A stretch of DNA of 64,000 bases, taken from Xanthomonas hortorum pv. cynarae (lineage in GTDB: Bacteria > Pseudomonadota > Gammaproteobacteria > Xanthomonadales > Xanthomonadaceae). This document shows positions 21,782-29,682 of this stretch, in pieces. The DNA lies in assembly GCF_002939985.1 (NCBI RefSeq), contig NZ_MDFM01000009.1:62001-126000 (forward strand), in the 5' to 3' direction. The notes below the pieces were generated by a model, which had not been told where the DNA came from, did not search any database, and saw only the letters and a list, made by a program, of their open reading frames with translations. Each line of letters opens with the position of its first letter. Within the stretch, counting starts at the first letter, position 1. Made by a program: the position numbers and the translations under genes.

Positions 21782-23056
21782 ATGGAAGACCGTTTTCGCG
21801 CACGCAAGGTTGCGGCGCAGGCCGCGCCGGCACCGTTCTGGACCCGCATTCCCGCCATCGCCACCTACCCGCTGCGCGGCTCGGCGCTGTACGCGCTGAT
21901 TGCGCTGACCCTGTGCAGCGCGCTGCTGGTGTTGCCAGGCATCCTGAAACTGCTGATCGCCGGCGTGCTGGGCATGGCGACCTACACCTATGCCTTCGAC
22001 ATCCTGCGCCACAGCGCAGATGGGCAAGCCGACGCACCGCGACTCGGCTACAACACGTTCGATAGCGCCGTATTAAGGCTGATTCTGCTGGCGCTTGCGC
22101 TGGGCATCGTCATTGGTGCGGCCGGCGTGCTGGCCGGCAAGCCCGGCTTGACCATCGCGTATCTGGTGGTGCAGCTATTGCTGCCCGGCATGATGATTGC
22201 GCTGGCCATCGACGGCAGCCTGCGCCGCGCACTCAACCCGGCAGTGTCGATCGACATGGCGCTGCGCATCGGCTGGCCGTACCTGGCCGCCTACGGCCTG
22301 CTGTATGTGATCCAGGGCAGCGGCACGGCAGCGGTGTTCATTGCGGTGAAATATCTGCCGCCGGTCGTGCGCGAAGCGACCGTTGTGATTGCCTCCATCT
22401 GGAGCCTGTTCGCCAGCTTCCATCTGATGGGCTATCTGGTGTACCAGTACCATGAAGAACTCGGCTATCTGCCCAGCAGTGGCGCGGGAGTCGAGCGCGA
22501 AGACCCGGATCAACGCCTGCTAGACGAAGCAGAGCAGTACCTGCGCGACGGACATGCCGACGAAGCCTTTCAAGCGTTGCGCGGCGCGGTGCGATCACGC
22601 GCAGTGAGCCTTGCCGTGCATGAGCTGTATCAGCGTCTGCTACGGCAACATCATCGCAACGACGAACTGCACGACCATACCCGCCACTACATCAATCGCT
22701 TGCTGCAGGAAAAACAGGAGCGCCGCGCACTCGCCTTGCAGCGCGAAGCACTGGACAGCAATCCCGCATTTACACCGCTGACGCCTGAGCAAGCCACGCT
22801 GCTGGCCGAGCGCGCCAAGATGGCCGGGCAATTCCAGCTGGCGACCGACGGCCTGCTAGCTGCCATCGACGCATGGCCGCGCGACGTGATGCTACCAACG
22901 TGGTCGCTCGACGCAGGGTTGCTACTGGCCGAACGTTTCGGCCGCGATGACCAGGCGCGTGCAGTGCTGCAGATCGCGCTGAGTCAGTGCGACAACGAGG
23001 CACTACGCGCGAAGCTGCAAGCGGCGCTGAAAGCGGTGGCGATTCAACCGGCTTGA
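21782..23056 (+). CDS. DUF4013-like membrane protein with C-terminal helical repeats
   Basis: 424 residues. The N-terminal half has about five or six membrane helices (for example ALYALIALTLCSALLVLPGI, LILLALALGIVIGAAGVLAG, TIAYLVVQLLLPGMMIALAI). It contains the FDILRHSADGQADAPRLGY segment that resembles DUF4013 proteins. The C-terminal 190 residues are soluble and helical, TPR-like (EAEQYLRDGHADEAFQALRGAV), so a cytosolic scaffold domain is likely. No enzyme motif is visible and the function is unknown. The start is supported by GGGGAG just upstream. Confidence 0.75.
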   Translation: MEDRFRARKVAAQAAPAPFWTRIPAIATYPLRGSALYALIALTLCSALLVLPGILKLLIAGVLGMATYTYAFDILRHSADGQADAPRLGYNTFDSAVLRLILLALALGIVIGAAGVLAGKPGLTIAYLVVQLLLPGMMIALAIDGSLRRALNPAVSIDMALRIGWPYLAAYGLLYVIQGSGTAAVFIAVKYLPPVVREATVVIASIWSLFASFHLMGYLVYQYHEELGYLPSSGAGVEREDPDQRLLDEAEQYLRDGHADEAFQALRGAVRSRAVSLAVHELYQRLLRQHHRNDELHDHTRHYINRLLQEKQERRALALQREALDSNPAFTPLTPEQATLLAERAKMAGQFQLATDGLLAAIDAWPRDVMLPTWSLDAGLLLAERFGRDDQARAVLQIALSQCDNEALRAKLQAALKAVAIQPA

Positions 23057-23796
23057 GTGACTAACAAAACCTTTTGAATGCACTCTCGATGGCGGCAATT
23101 GCAGGTCGCAAACAGATACCGTCACGGTGTAGAAGCACCTCAAAGGTCGAGGGTGCGGTGCGCTCACCGCTCGCGGGACGCTGTGAATCCATCCCTGGGG
23201 GCTCGGTAGCGGTATCCATGCCGCCACACGGCCCCGCAATCGGTGAGGACACCGCACCAGACAGGTTGCTGTGTACTTTATTGAAAAACAGGCACACCGA
23301 TAAAGCCCGTCGCTAGCCATGGTGTCCTTCGATCAAAATGCTTGGGAGAGCCATTTGGTAAAAACTGCGAGCTCTTCATTTCCGCGATGCTGCGTTATCG
23401 AAACCGTTGCCACCTAACAGACGCCCCTCCTCGATCGGAATGCGGCTGCGATTCTGATTTCATTGAAATCCCGACCCTCGCTAGCCCTTGCGCCATCGGC
23501 ACTACCAGGTGGTACGAGGCTTCACGCTGTCTTTGGACGACGCCGAGTAATAACCTGCACGGGAGCGGCGTCGAACTCCACTTAGTCAAAGCAATGCAGC
23601 TGTTCAGGCAAAAGACAGAAATGTGAAAAGTGGTTAGCGGTTCACTAGTAAGGAGCCGTCTGAAATCGGAACGCCTGTCGAATCCGCCTTTCTTCCCTAC
23701 GCTTTCTGGTTAATCGCACTCCCTGGTGACCGCCTGCGTTCGATCTGACCACTCCTCTATTCTGTCGCGAATGGGCAGAGTGTTAAGCAAAATAAT
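23057..23796. other. 740-bp non-coding region with degenerate repeat
   Basis: Marks the left edge of the accessory island. At about 23215-23300 the stretch GAGGACACCGCACCAGACAG ... TTATTGAAAAACAGGCACACC closely parallels GAGAACACCGCACCAGAAAG ... TTGTTGAAAAACATGCGCACC at 29606-29661. A nearby segment (about 23165-23230) with CGCGGGAC and GGTATCCATGCCGC echoes the palindromic element at 29683-29775. An open frame at 23342-23626 has no recognisable content and atypical codon use, so I do not call it a gene. Confidence 0.5.
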
Positions 23797-23824
23797 TTGA
23801 CTTATGTGCAATTGCACATATGAT
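23797..23824 (+). promoter_or_regulatory. promoter with 18-bp perfect palindromic operator (MarR autoregulation)
   Basis: TTGACT (23797-23802) and TATGAT (23819-23824) form a good minus-35/minus-10 pair with 16-base spacing. The spacer is almost exactly filled by TATGTGCAATTGCACATA (23803-23820), an 18-bp perfect palindrome. A dimer bound there would block RNA polymerase. The predicted transcript start (about 23831) falls next to the ATG at 23832, so the mRNA may be leaderless. A matching palindrome lies before the next gene at 24273-24290. Confidence 0.75.
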
Positions 23825-23831
23825 GTTTGTT

Positions 23832-24251
23832 ATGAACTCAATTACAGGCCCAGATCTTTGCCATTGCCTGGCCGCAAGGCGCAATGCGAGATACCTCACC
23901 CGCCTTTACGACCGTCATCTGACTTCGGCGAACCTATCCGCTTCGCAATTCTCTCTCCTCGCGATGCTAGCCGAATACCCAGGCATTTCCATATCGGATC
24001 TGGCCGAGGCCATGGTCATGGAGCGAACAACCTTGATACGGGCTCTCAAGCCTCTGCAGTCAGAAGGCTTCATCGGTCGCCATACCGAAGGTCCTCGATC
24101 AGCATTACGATTTTTTTTGAGCCCTGCAGGGGAAGCGAAATTAAATGAAGCGGAGCCATATTGGCAAAAGGCTCAGCAAGAATTTGAAACGCGAATGGGG
24201 CAGGAGCAGGCGGCGGTCATCCGGGCATCGTTGTTGAGCGGTCGCCTCTAG
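23832..24251 (+). CDS. MarR-family transcriptional regulator
   Basis: 139-residue winged-helix regulator. The dimerisation helix CHCLAARRNARYLTRLYDRHL is followed by the wHTH core SASQFSLLAMLAEYPGISISDLAEAMVMERTTLIRALKPLQSEGFI and the beta wing with RSALRFFLSPAGEAKL. I prefer the ATG giving MNSITGPDLC. Upstream in-frame ATGs at 23820 and 23823 sit inside the promoter minus-10. No ribosome site is visible before it, which fits a leaderless transcript. It likely represses itself and the adjacent NTF2-like gene through identical palindromes. The inducing ligand is unknown; two N-terminal cysteines (CHC) could give redox sensing. Confidence 0.88.
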   Translation: MNSITGPDLCHCLAARRNARYLTRLYDRHLTSANLSASQFSLLAMLAEYPGISISDLAEAMVMERTTLIRALKPLQSEGFIGRHTEGPRSALRFFLSPAGEAKLNEAEPYWQKAQQEFETRMGQEQAAVIRASLLSGRL

Positions 24252-24272
24252 AGCCCAATTTTTACGTCCAAA

Positions 24273-24296
24273 CATGTGTAATTACACATGGATAAT
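24273..24296 (+). promoter_or_regulatory. second 18-bp palindromic operator with minus-10, before the NTF2-like gene
   Basis: CATGTGTAATTACACATG (24273-24290) is a perfect palindrome that differs from the operator at 23803-23820 only at symmetric positions; the shared core is ATGTGyAATTrCACAT. GATAAT (24291-24296) follows immediately as a minus-10. The preceding hexamer TCCAAA is a poor minus-35. A MarR dimer here would occupy the spacer. Confidence 0.72.
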
Positions 24297-24314
24297 TTTT
24301 ACCGCAGGAGAACG

Positions 24315-24866
24315 ATGATGAAAGCATTTCCAAAAGTAGGGACAGGTGCGGGCGTTGATCCCGCAGATCGCATCAGTGCCATTGATTTCGTAAACAGAGT
24401 CAATTGGTGGTTCGAGACTTGGGATGTTGAATCCATTATGGATGCGTTTCTGCCTGATGCTGTGACCTACCACTTCCATGGCACACACAGTGGGATCGAA
24501 CAAAGGGAGCACTTCCTTGCCCATGACTATCCCTACCTTATCCCTGGTGTTAGCCGTCACGCGACTAACCACATCGTAGATCAGGACGAAGATGGTGTCG
24601 TAGTGCGCTACCACAACCTGTTGGTGCGTTATGCCTCTCCTGAAGCCGCCGCCGCATTACGGGCGGGACAGGTCATGGACAGCCCCGACGACTTGCCGGC
24701 CATCTGGGTTTATGCACCCATGATGGATCGACTGCGGCGCACCGAAGACGGTTGGAAGATCATGGAGCGCTACCTCGGTGGTTCTACGACCAACAGTCGT
24801 CTCGATCCGTCTACCAAATCGGCTAGTGAAATTGCTCCGTACCTCCCAAAGGTTGAAGCGAATTAA
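24315..24866 (+). CDS. NTF2/SnoaL-like fold protein
   Basis: 183-residue small alpha+beta barrel protein. The segment VNRVNWWFETWDVESIMDAFLPDAVTYHFHGTHSGIEQREHFL is a typical SnoaL-like beginning, and DGWKIMERYLGG the typical last strand. An HFHGTH cluster and RYHNLLVRY line the presumed pocket. The family includes polyketide cyclases, hydratases and non-enzymatic binders, so the reaction cannot be named. There is no signal peptide. I chose the ATG at 24315, with AGGAG four bases upstream, over one inside the operator at 24288. It is the likely target gene of the adjacent MarR regulator. Confidence 0.78.
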   Translation: MMKAFPKVGTGAGVDPADRISAIDFVNRVNWWFETWDVESIMDAFLPDAVTYHFHGTHSGIEQREHFLAHDYPYLIPGVSRHATNHIVDQDEDGVVVRYHNLLVRYASPEAAAALRAGQVMDSPDDLPAIWVYAPMMDRLRRTEDGWKIMERYLGGSTTNSRLDPSTKSASEIAPYLPKVEAN

Positions 24867-24877
24867 CTCATTTGCGC

Positions 24878-24908
24878 AGGGCAACTGTTCGGTTGCCCTG
24901 TCCTTTTT
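24878..24908 (+). terminator. rho-independent terminator after the NTF2-like gene
   Basis: AGGGCAAC pairs with GTTGCCCT around a six-base loop and is followed by TTTTT at 24904-24908. It lies 11 bases after the stop codon. Confidence 0.85.
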
Positions 24909-25059
24909 GACTATGAAGAGTGCGTGGAGATATGCCAGGATCCGACATACTTGCTTCCGGCAACAGCGCAACTGCAATAAAAAATGGCAGTTATGTGACG
25001 CCATCTCCCCGCGCAATGCAGTAGGTCTGTGCTTCGGTAATCGGATAGCTAGCGAGCTG

Positions 25060-25557
25060 GGGAAGGTCTGAAAAATGAGGCCTGAGAGTGCGGATAGCAG
25101 GCAGTCACTGCTTTCGCTTCATCCACAGATTGGAGAGCATAAACAAGGTCAGCACGTGTGCAGTGTTCTTGGCCAGGCCGCGATAGCGGACCTTCGTGCA
25201 ACCGGATTAGCGCTTGATCACCCGGAATGGATGCTCCACCTTCGCGCGCACGCTGGCCTTGAAGTGTTCCCAACGCTGCCCCCGAGCACGCTCGCGTTTG
25301 TTGCCGATGGCTTGCAGCGTCGAACGCTTGGCGGCAATGAAGAATGCAGCCTTGCAGGTCTGCAGTTCTTCGCGTTTGTCCGCGCCGGTGTAGCCGCTGT
25401 CGCCGAACGCTGTCTTCTTTGCCATGCAGCAACGTGTGCGTCACCGTGACGTCGGCGACATTGGCGGCTGTGCAATGGACATGGTGCACCAGCCCGGAAA
25501 ACTCATCCACGCCGATGTGCGCCTTCATCCCGAAATACCACTGATTGCCCTTCTTGG
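25060..25557 (-). mobile_element. decayed IS5-family element (3' part of transposase)
   Basis: Starts with the terminal repeat GGGAAGGTCTGA and is then nearly identical to the end of the full copy at 28082-29243, in the same orientation. It lacks about 100 bp found just inside that end of the full copy. The transposase portion ([21 protein letters not shown] onward) loses frame after HGKEDSV through a two-base deletion. Homology stops near 25557, so the N-terminal half and the right end are gone. It cannot encode an active enzyme. Confidence 0.85.
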
Positions 25558-25832
25558 GACCCGGCAGGAAAATAAGCATCCCAGTTCTTGGTCAAGTGAG
25601 GACAACTACGCCGGGTGATGGATCTTCCCGCCCTAGACGACGCCTTGCTCAGAACTTCCACTACTGCGCTGTGTATGAGCAAACGATCTTTCATTGATTT
25701 CCCGGCGAGGAGGCTTCGCCTAGCGCAATAGGTGATCCGACGTTCGCGTTACGTGCGTATTTGAGAGCAGCTTTTCATCATGTCAATACCCTCAAAAACG
25801 TATCTTTCAAGAAAAATTTTAGGAGCTCCATC
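25558..25832. other. junction sequence between IS remnant and GH3 gene
   Basis: 275 bp with no intact gene. A minus-strand frame (MKDRLLIHSAVVEVLSKAS ... LTKNWDAYF, about 25570-25694) has the look of a short transposase or recombinase fragment, but I cannot assign it. The right part should contain the promoter of the beta-glucosidase gene, whose ribosome site AGGAG is at 25821-25825. Confidence 0.4.
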
Positions 25833-28082
25833 TTGGACAACTCACGTCGCAGCGATGCGCCTAAAGCCACAAACATCGCTAGCAGTTCCCGTAAGGACCA
25901 TCCTAGATCGGCCTCCACGGAGGCGCCGCAATTTCCTTGGTCTGACGCAAGCCTACCGCCAGAGACGCGTGCATCTCTGGTGGTTCAGGCGATGACCGAG
26001 GATGAGAAATTTGCATGGTTGTCCGGGCCAATGGCAATTCCGATTGCGGGCAGTGACAAGCCAGAAGGTGCGCTCGGATCAGCGGCCTACTACCCAGCAG
26101 TGTCGCGTCTAGGCATTCCTGCGCAACAGCAAACCGATGCAAGTCTAGGTGTGGGAAATTTGGCGAATGTGCGTCCTGGCGATAACGCCACAGCGCTGCC
26201 GTCGTCGTTGTTGCTGGGGGCCACCTTTAATCCAGCCATGGCGCGCGAAACGGGAGCGATGGTTGGGCAGGAAGCCAGGGCCAAGGGTTTCAATGTGCAG
26301 TTAGCAGGCGGGGCGAACTTGGTGCGTGAGCCTCGTGGTGGTCGCAACTTCGAGTATGTCTCCGAAGACCCGCTGCTCACCGGTGTGATTGCTGGCAACT
26401 CCGTTGCTGGCATTCAGTCGCAAGGCGTGGTGTCGACCGTCAAACATTTTGCGGTCAACCCACAAGAAACAGGGCGCGTGGTGGTGAGTTCGGACATCGC
26501 TGATCAGGCGCTCCATGAGTCGGACCTGCTCGCTTTCAAAATTGCGATAGAGATTGGTGAGCCGGGCGCAGTGATGCCAGGCTACAACCTGGTCAACGGA
26601 GAGTGGGCTAGCGAAAATGCCTACCTCATCAACACCGTGTTGAAAGGTGAATGGAGCTATCCGGGTTGGGTGATGTCTGACTGGGGGGCGACCCACTCGG
26701 TCGAGAAGGCCGCACTGGCCGGACTGGACGTTCAATCCGGAGCGAACTTGGACCCTGAGCCCTATTTCGCCGATCCGCTGCGGACGGCTGTCAGCAAGGG
26801 CGTGGTTCCCCAATCGCGTATCGACGACATGGTGCATCGTCAGCTGCGAAGCCTCTTTGCTGTCGGCGTCATCGATAATCCGCCCCAGCCTGGCGCGGCG
26901 ATCGATTATTCCGCGCATCGGCTATTGGCGCAGCGGTCTGCCGAGCAAGGCATCGTGTTGCTCAAGAACGAGGCAGGTGTCCTGCCGCTTGCGAGAGGAG
27001 CTAGCCGTATCGTCGTTATTGGCACGCAGGCGGACATCGGTATCGTGGCTGGAGGCGGCTCGTCTGCGGTAACGCCAATCGGCAGCGTGACCAAGCCGGG
27101 CTTCGAGTTCATGGGAGCGGTGATGGAGAAGGTTTACCACCCCAGTTCGGTATTGAACGCGATCAAGGCCGAAGCTTGTGCGGCGCGGGTCGATTACGTG
27201 AGCGCGAACGACCTCGCTGCCGCCGTTAAAGCGGCGCATGGTGCTGACGCGGTCATTGTCGTTGCTGAAGAATGGCGCTCGGAAGGTCAAGATGCCCAGG
27301 GTCTCTCGTTGCCTGATGGGCAGGATGCGCTGATCAGTTCTGTGGCCAACGCCAATGCAAACACAGTGGTGGTGCTCGTATCCGGCGGCCCGGTCACGAT
27401 GCCTTGGCTGGACGACGTCGTTGCCGTGGTCGCGGCGTTCTACCCTGGTCTGGGCGGTGGAGAAGCCATCGCCGGGATCCTGTTTGGCCGCGTCAATCCT
27501 TCAGGGCGCCTCCCCATCACGTTCCCACAGAGCGTCGGACAGTTGCCGCATCCTGAGCAGCGAGATCCGGCGACCACAACATCAAATCCAGGGGAGCCGA
27601 TCAAGGGCGACATCTTCCACGTGGATTACAACGTCGAGGCCGCTGACGTAGGGTATCGCTGGTTTGATTCTCGCGCGCTAACACCTCTATTCCCGTTTGG
27701 ATACGGGTTGTCGTATACACGTTTTAAAACCCAGGACCTGCAGGTAAGTGATGAAGGCGGCAGGGTCGTGGCGCGGTTTGTTGTGAGCAATGTCGGCGGC
27801 CTTGCCGGTGCGTATGTGGCGCAGGTGTATGTGACAGGCGAGGGCGCGATTAAATTTACGAAGCGGCTTGGCGCCTTCGAGCGCGTCGAACTTGAGCCGG
27901 GCGAGAGTCGGGAGTTGGAACTCGAAATCGATCCCAGGTTTTTCGCCAGGTTCGATACAACATCGCGGCGGTGGGTGATTGCGGAGGGCACCTATCACGT
28001 TCGCGCAGCGGACAACGCAGCCGACCCAGGGCAGTCTGTTTCGTTGAACTTGGGAGCGCGCAACTTCAAGCCTGGGCGTTAG
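25833..28082 (+). CDS. glycoside hydrolase family 3 beta-glucosidase
   Basis: 749-residue GH3 enzyme releasing glucose or similar sugars from beta-linked oligosaccharides or glycosides. The N-terminal TIM barrel has RGGRNFEYVSEDPLLTG near residue 175, STVKHFAVNPQETGR, and the nucleophile Asp in GWVMSDWGATHS near residue 286. The alpha/beta sandwich follows (IVLLKNEAGVLPL, FYPGLGGGEAIAGILFG), then a C-terminal fibronectin III-like domain (FPFGYGLSYTRF onward). No signal peptide is visible, so it may be cytosolic. A TTG with AGGAG seven bases upstream is the best start. The TAG stop is created at the junction with the IS5 element; see findings. Confidence 0.88.
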   Translation: MDNSRRSDAPKATNIASSSRKDHPRSASTEAPQFPWSDASLPPETRASLVVQAMTEDEKFAWLSGPMAIPIAGSDKPEGALGSAAYYPAVSRLGIPAQQQTDASLGVGNLANVRPGDNATALPSSLLLGATFNPAMARETGAMVGQEARAKGFNVQLAGGANLVREPRGGRNFEYVSEDPLLTGVIAGNSVAGIQSQGVVSTVKHFAVNPQETGRVVVSSDIADQALHESDLLAFKIAIEIGEPGAVMPGYNLVNGEWASENAYLINTVLKGEWSYPGWVMSDWGATHSVEKAALAGLDVQSGANLDPEPYFADPLRTAVSKGVVPQSRIDDMVHRQLRSLFAVGVIDNPPQPGAAIDYSAHRLLAQRSAEQGIVLLKNEAGVLPLARGASRIVVIGTQADIGIVAGGGSSAVTPIGSVTKPGFEFMGAVMEKVYHPSSVLNAIKAEACAARVDYVSANDLAAAVKAAHGADAVIVVAEEWRSEGQDAQGLSLPDGQDALISSVANANANTVVVLVSGGPVTMPWLDDVVAVVAAFYPGLGGGEAIAGILFGRVNPSGRLPITFPQSVGQLPHPEQRDPATTTSNPGEPIKGDIFHVDYNVEAADVGYRWFDSRALTPLFPFGYGLSYTRFKTQDLQVSDEGGRVVARFVVSNVGGLAGAYVAQVYVTGEGAIKFTKRLGAFERVELEPGESRELELEIDPRFFARFDTTSRRWVIAEGTYHVRAADNAADPGQSVSLNLGARNFKPGR

Positions 28083-29243
28083 GGAAGGTCTGAACAACGA
28101 GGCCTGAGAGTGCGGGATGTCGCGTCGGTCCGGAGAATCGCGTTTGAATCTTCGGATCTTCCGCCATTTCTGGCACTTTCCTTGGGAATTCCCCGGGTTA
28201 CAGGCGCACGCTCCCCATGGCAGGCAGTCACTGCTTTCGCTTCATCCACAGATTGGAGAGCGCAAACAAGGTCACCACGTGTGCGGTGTTCTTGGCCAGG
28301 CCGCGATAGCGGACCTTGGTGTAACCGAATTGGCACTTGATCACCCGGAACGGATGCTCCACCTTCGCGCGCACGCTGGCCTTGAAGTGTTCCCAACGCT
28401 GTTCCCGAGCACGCTCGCGTTTGTTGCCGATGGCTTGCAGCGTCGAGGGCCTGGCGGCGATGAAAAATGCAGCCTTGCAGGTCTGCAGTTCTTCGCGTTT
28501 GTCCGCGCCTGTGTAGCCGCTGTCGCCGAACACGCTGTCTTCTTTGCCATGCAGCAACTTGTGCGTCACCGTGACGTCGGCGACATTGGCGGCTGTGCAA
28601 TGGACATGGTGCACCAGCCCGGAAAACTCATCCACGCCGATGTGCGCCTTCATCCCGAAATACCACTGATTGCCCTTCCTGGTCTGATGCATTTCAGGGT
28701 CGCGCGCGTGATCGGCGTTCTTGGTCAAACTGGGTGCCGCGATCAGCGTCGCATCGACGATTGTGCCCGACCGCAGGCTCTGACCCTTGCGCCCCAGATG
28801 CGCGTTGACCGCGTCCAGCATCCGCGCGGCAAGGCCATGGGTCTCCAGCAGGCGGCGAACGTTGAGAATCGTGGTCTCTTCCGAAACGTTGTCCAAGCCA
28901 CCGAGCTCGGCAAACCGTCGCAAGATCGGAATCTCGTGCAACGCTTCTTCCATCGCCGGATCGCTCAACGCATACCACTGCTGCAGCAAATGAATCCGCA
29001 ACATCGTCGCCAGTGCGTACGGCTGCCGACCTGGCCGCCCCCGACACCGGATAGTGCGGCGCGATCAGCCCGAGCAAGTGCTGCCACGGAACCACCTGCT
29101 CAATCTCGGCAAGAAAGATCTCCCGGCGAGTCTGCTTGCGCTTGCCAAGGCCCTCAGCGTCACCGAACGTCAGTTGCATGGATCACTCCTCAACATGAGG
29201 CGGGTAGTGTCGTGTATCTATGGTGCGTTGTTCAGAGGTTCCC
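28082..29243 (-). mobile_element. complete IS5-family insertion sequence (about 1.16 kb)
   Basis: Bounded by imperfect inverted repeats GGGAAGGTCTGAACAACG (28082-28099) and, on the minus strand, GGGAACCTCTGAACAACG (29243-29226). TA stands on both sides and may be the target duplication. It carries one transposase reading frame, on the minus strand, broken by a frameshift. It is inserted in the last codons of the GH3 gene and lies in the same orientation as the decayed copy at 25060-25557. Confidence 0.88.
28228..29179 (-). pseudogene. IS5-family transposase, frameshifted
   Basis: DDE transposase of the IS5 group. The first 45 residues (MQLTFGDAEGLGKRKQTRRE ... LIAPHYPVSG) are in one frame and the rest (RPGRQPYALATMLRIHLLQQWYALSDPAMEEAL onward) in another. 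An extra G in a run of five near 29041 breaks the join. The second part is otherwise complete. Its DDE residues appear in [24 protein letters not shown] and [11 protein letters not shown]. Family transposases are about 320 residues, which matches the repaired length. IS5-group elements normally use one frame, so I read this as inactivation. Confidence 0.85.
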
Positions 29244-29397
29244 TATGTGAACGTGACAGGTAATAATTAATTTACTCGGGGGCTCATAGGGTGCGGATCA
29301 CCGGAGGATAAGGATACCTACATACCCAGACATCTTGCTGTAATTTGAGATGTTAATTAAATGAGATTCCTGGCGCAGGATAGCGCGGGCATCGGGA

Positions 29398-29500
29398 TGC
29401 GGCATGAATGCCGCGAAAGAACTTACACGGCCGTACTTGCAGCGTGTCCCGTGAGGGTGGGCGGGCAAGGGCCCTGCAACCAAGCCGCAGATCAGCCGCT
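29398..29500. repeat. degenerate copy of palindromic intergenic element
   Basis: GCGGCATGAATGCCGCGAAAG ... GTACTTGCAGCGTGTCCCG ... GGTGGGCGGGCAAGGGCCCTGCA runs parallel to 29710-29815 at roughly 80% identity. It lacks the left outer arm that makes the second copy a perfect cruciform. It follows an AT-rich stretch with no gene (29271-29397). Confidence 0.65.
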
Positions 29501-29682
29501 ATGCAAATGATCTATCCGTACTATCCAACTGCTCCAAGACAACAAAAATCTCGAGTCGTAGCATCATTTAGATGCAGTCGAAAACTCAGTTAGTCGTGGG
29601 TGCGGCGAGAACACCGCACCAGAAAGTCTGATGATTTTTTTGTTGAAAAACATGCGCACCAACCATCCCGACTGGCCATTGC

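Noticed and set aside
23342..23626. 94-codon open frame in the gap before the MarR gene
   Set aside because: No recognisable motif, atypical residues, no ribosome site, and located in a region of degenerate repeats.
29036..29048. Programmed frameshift in the IS5-family transposase
   Set aside because: IS5-group transposases use one frame. The five-G run has no slippery heptamer or ribosome site nearby, so it reads as damage.
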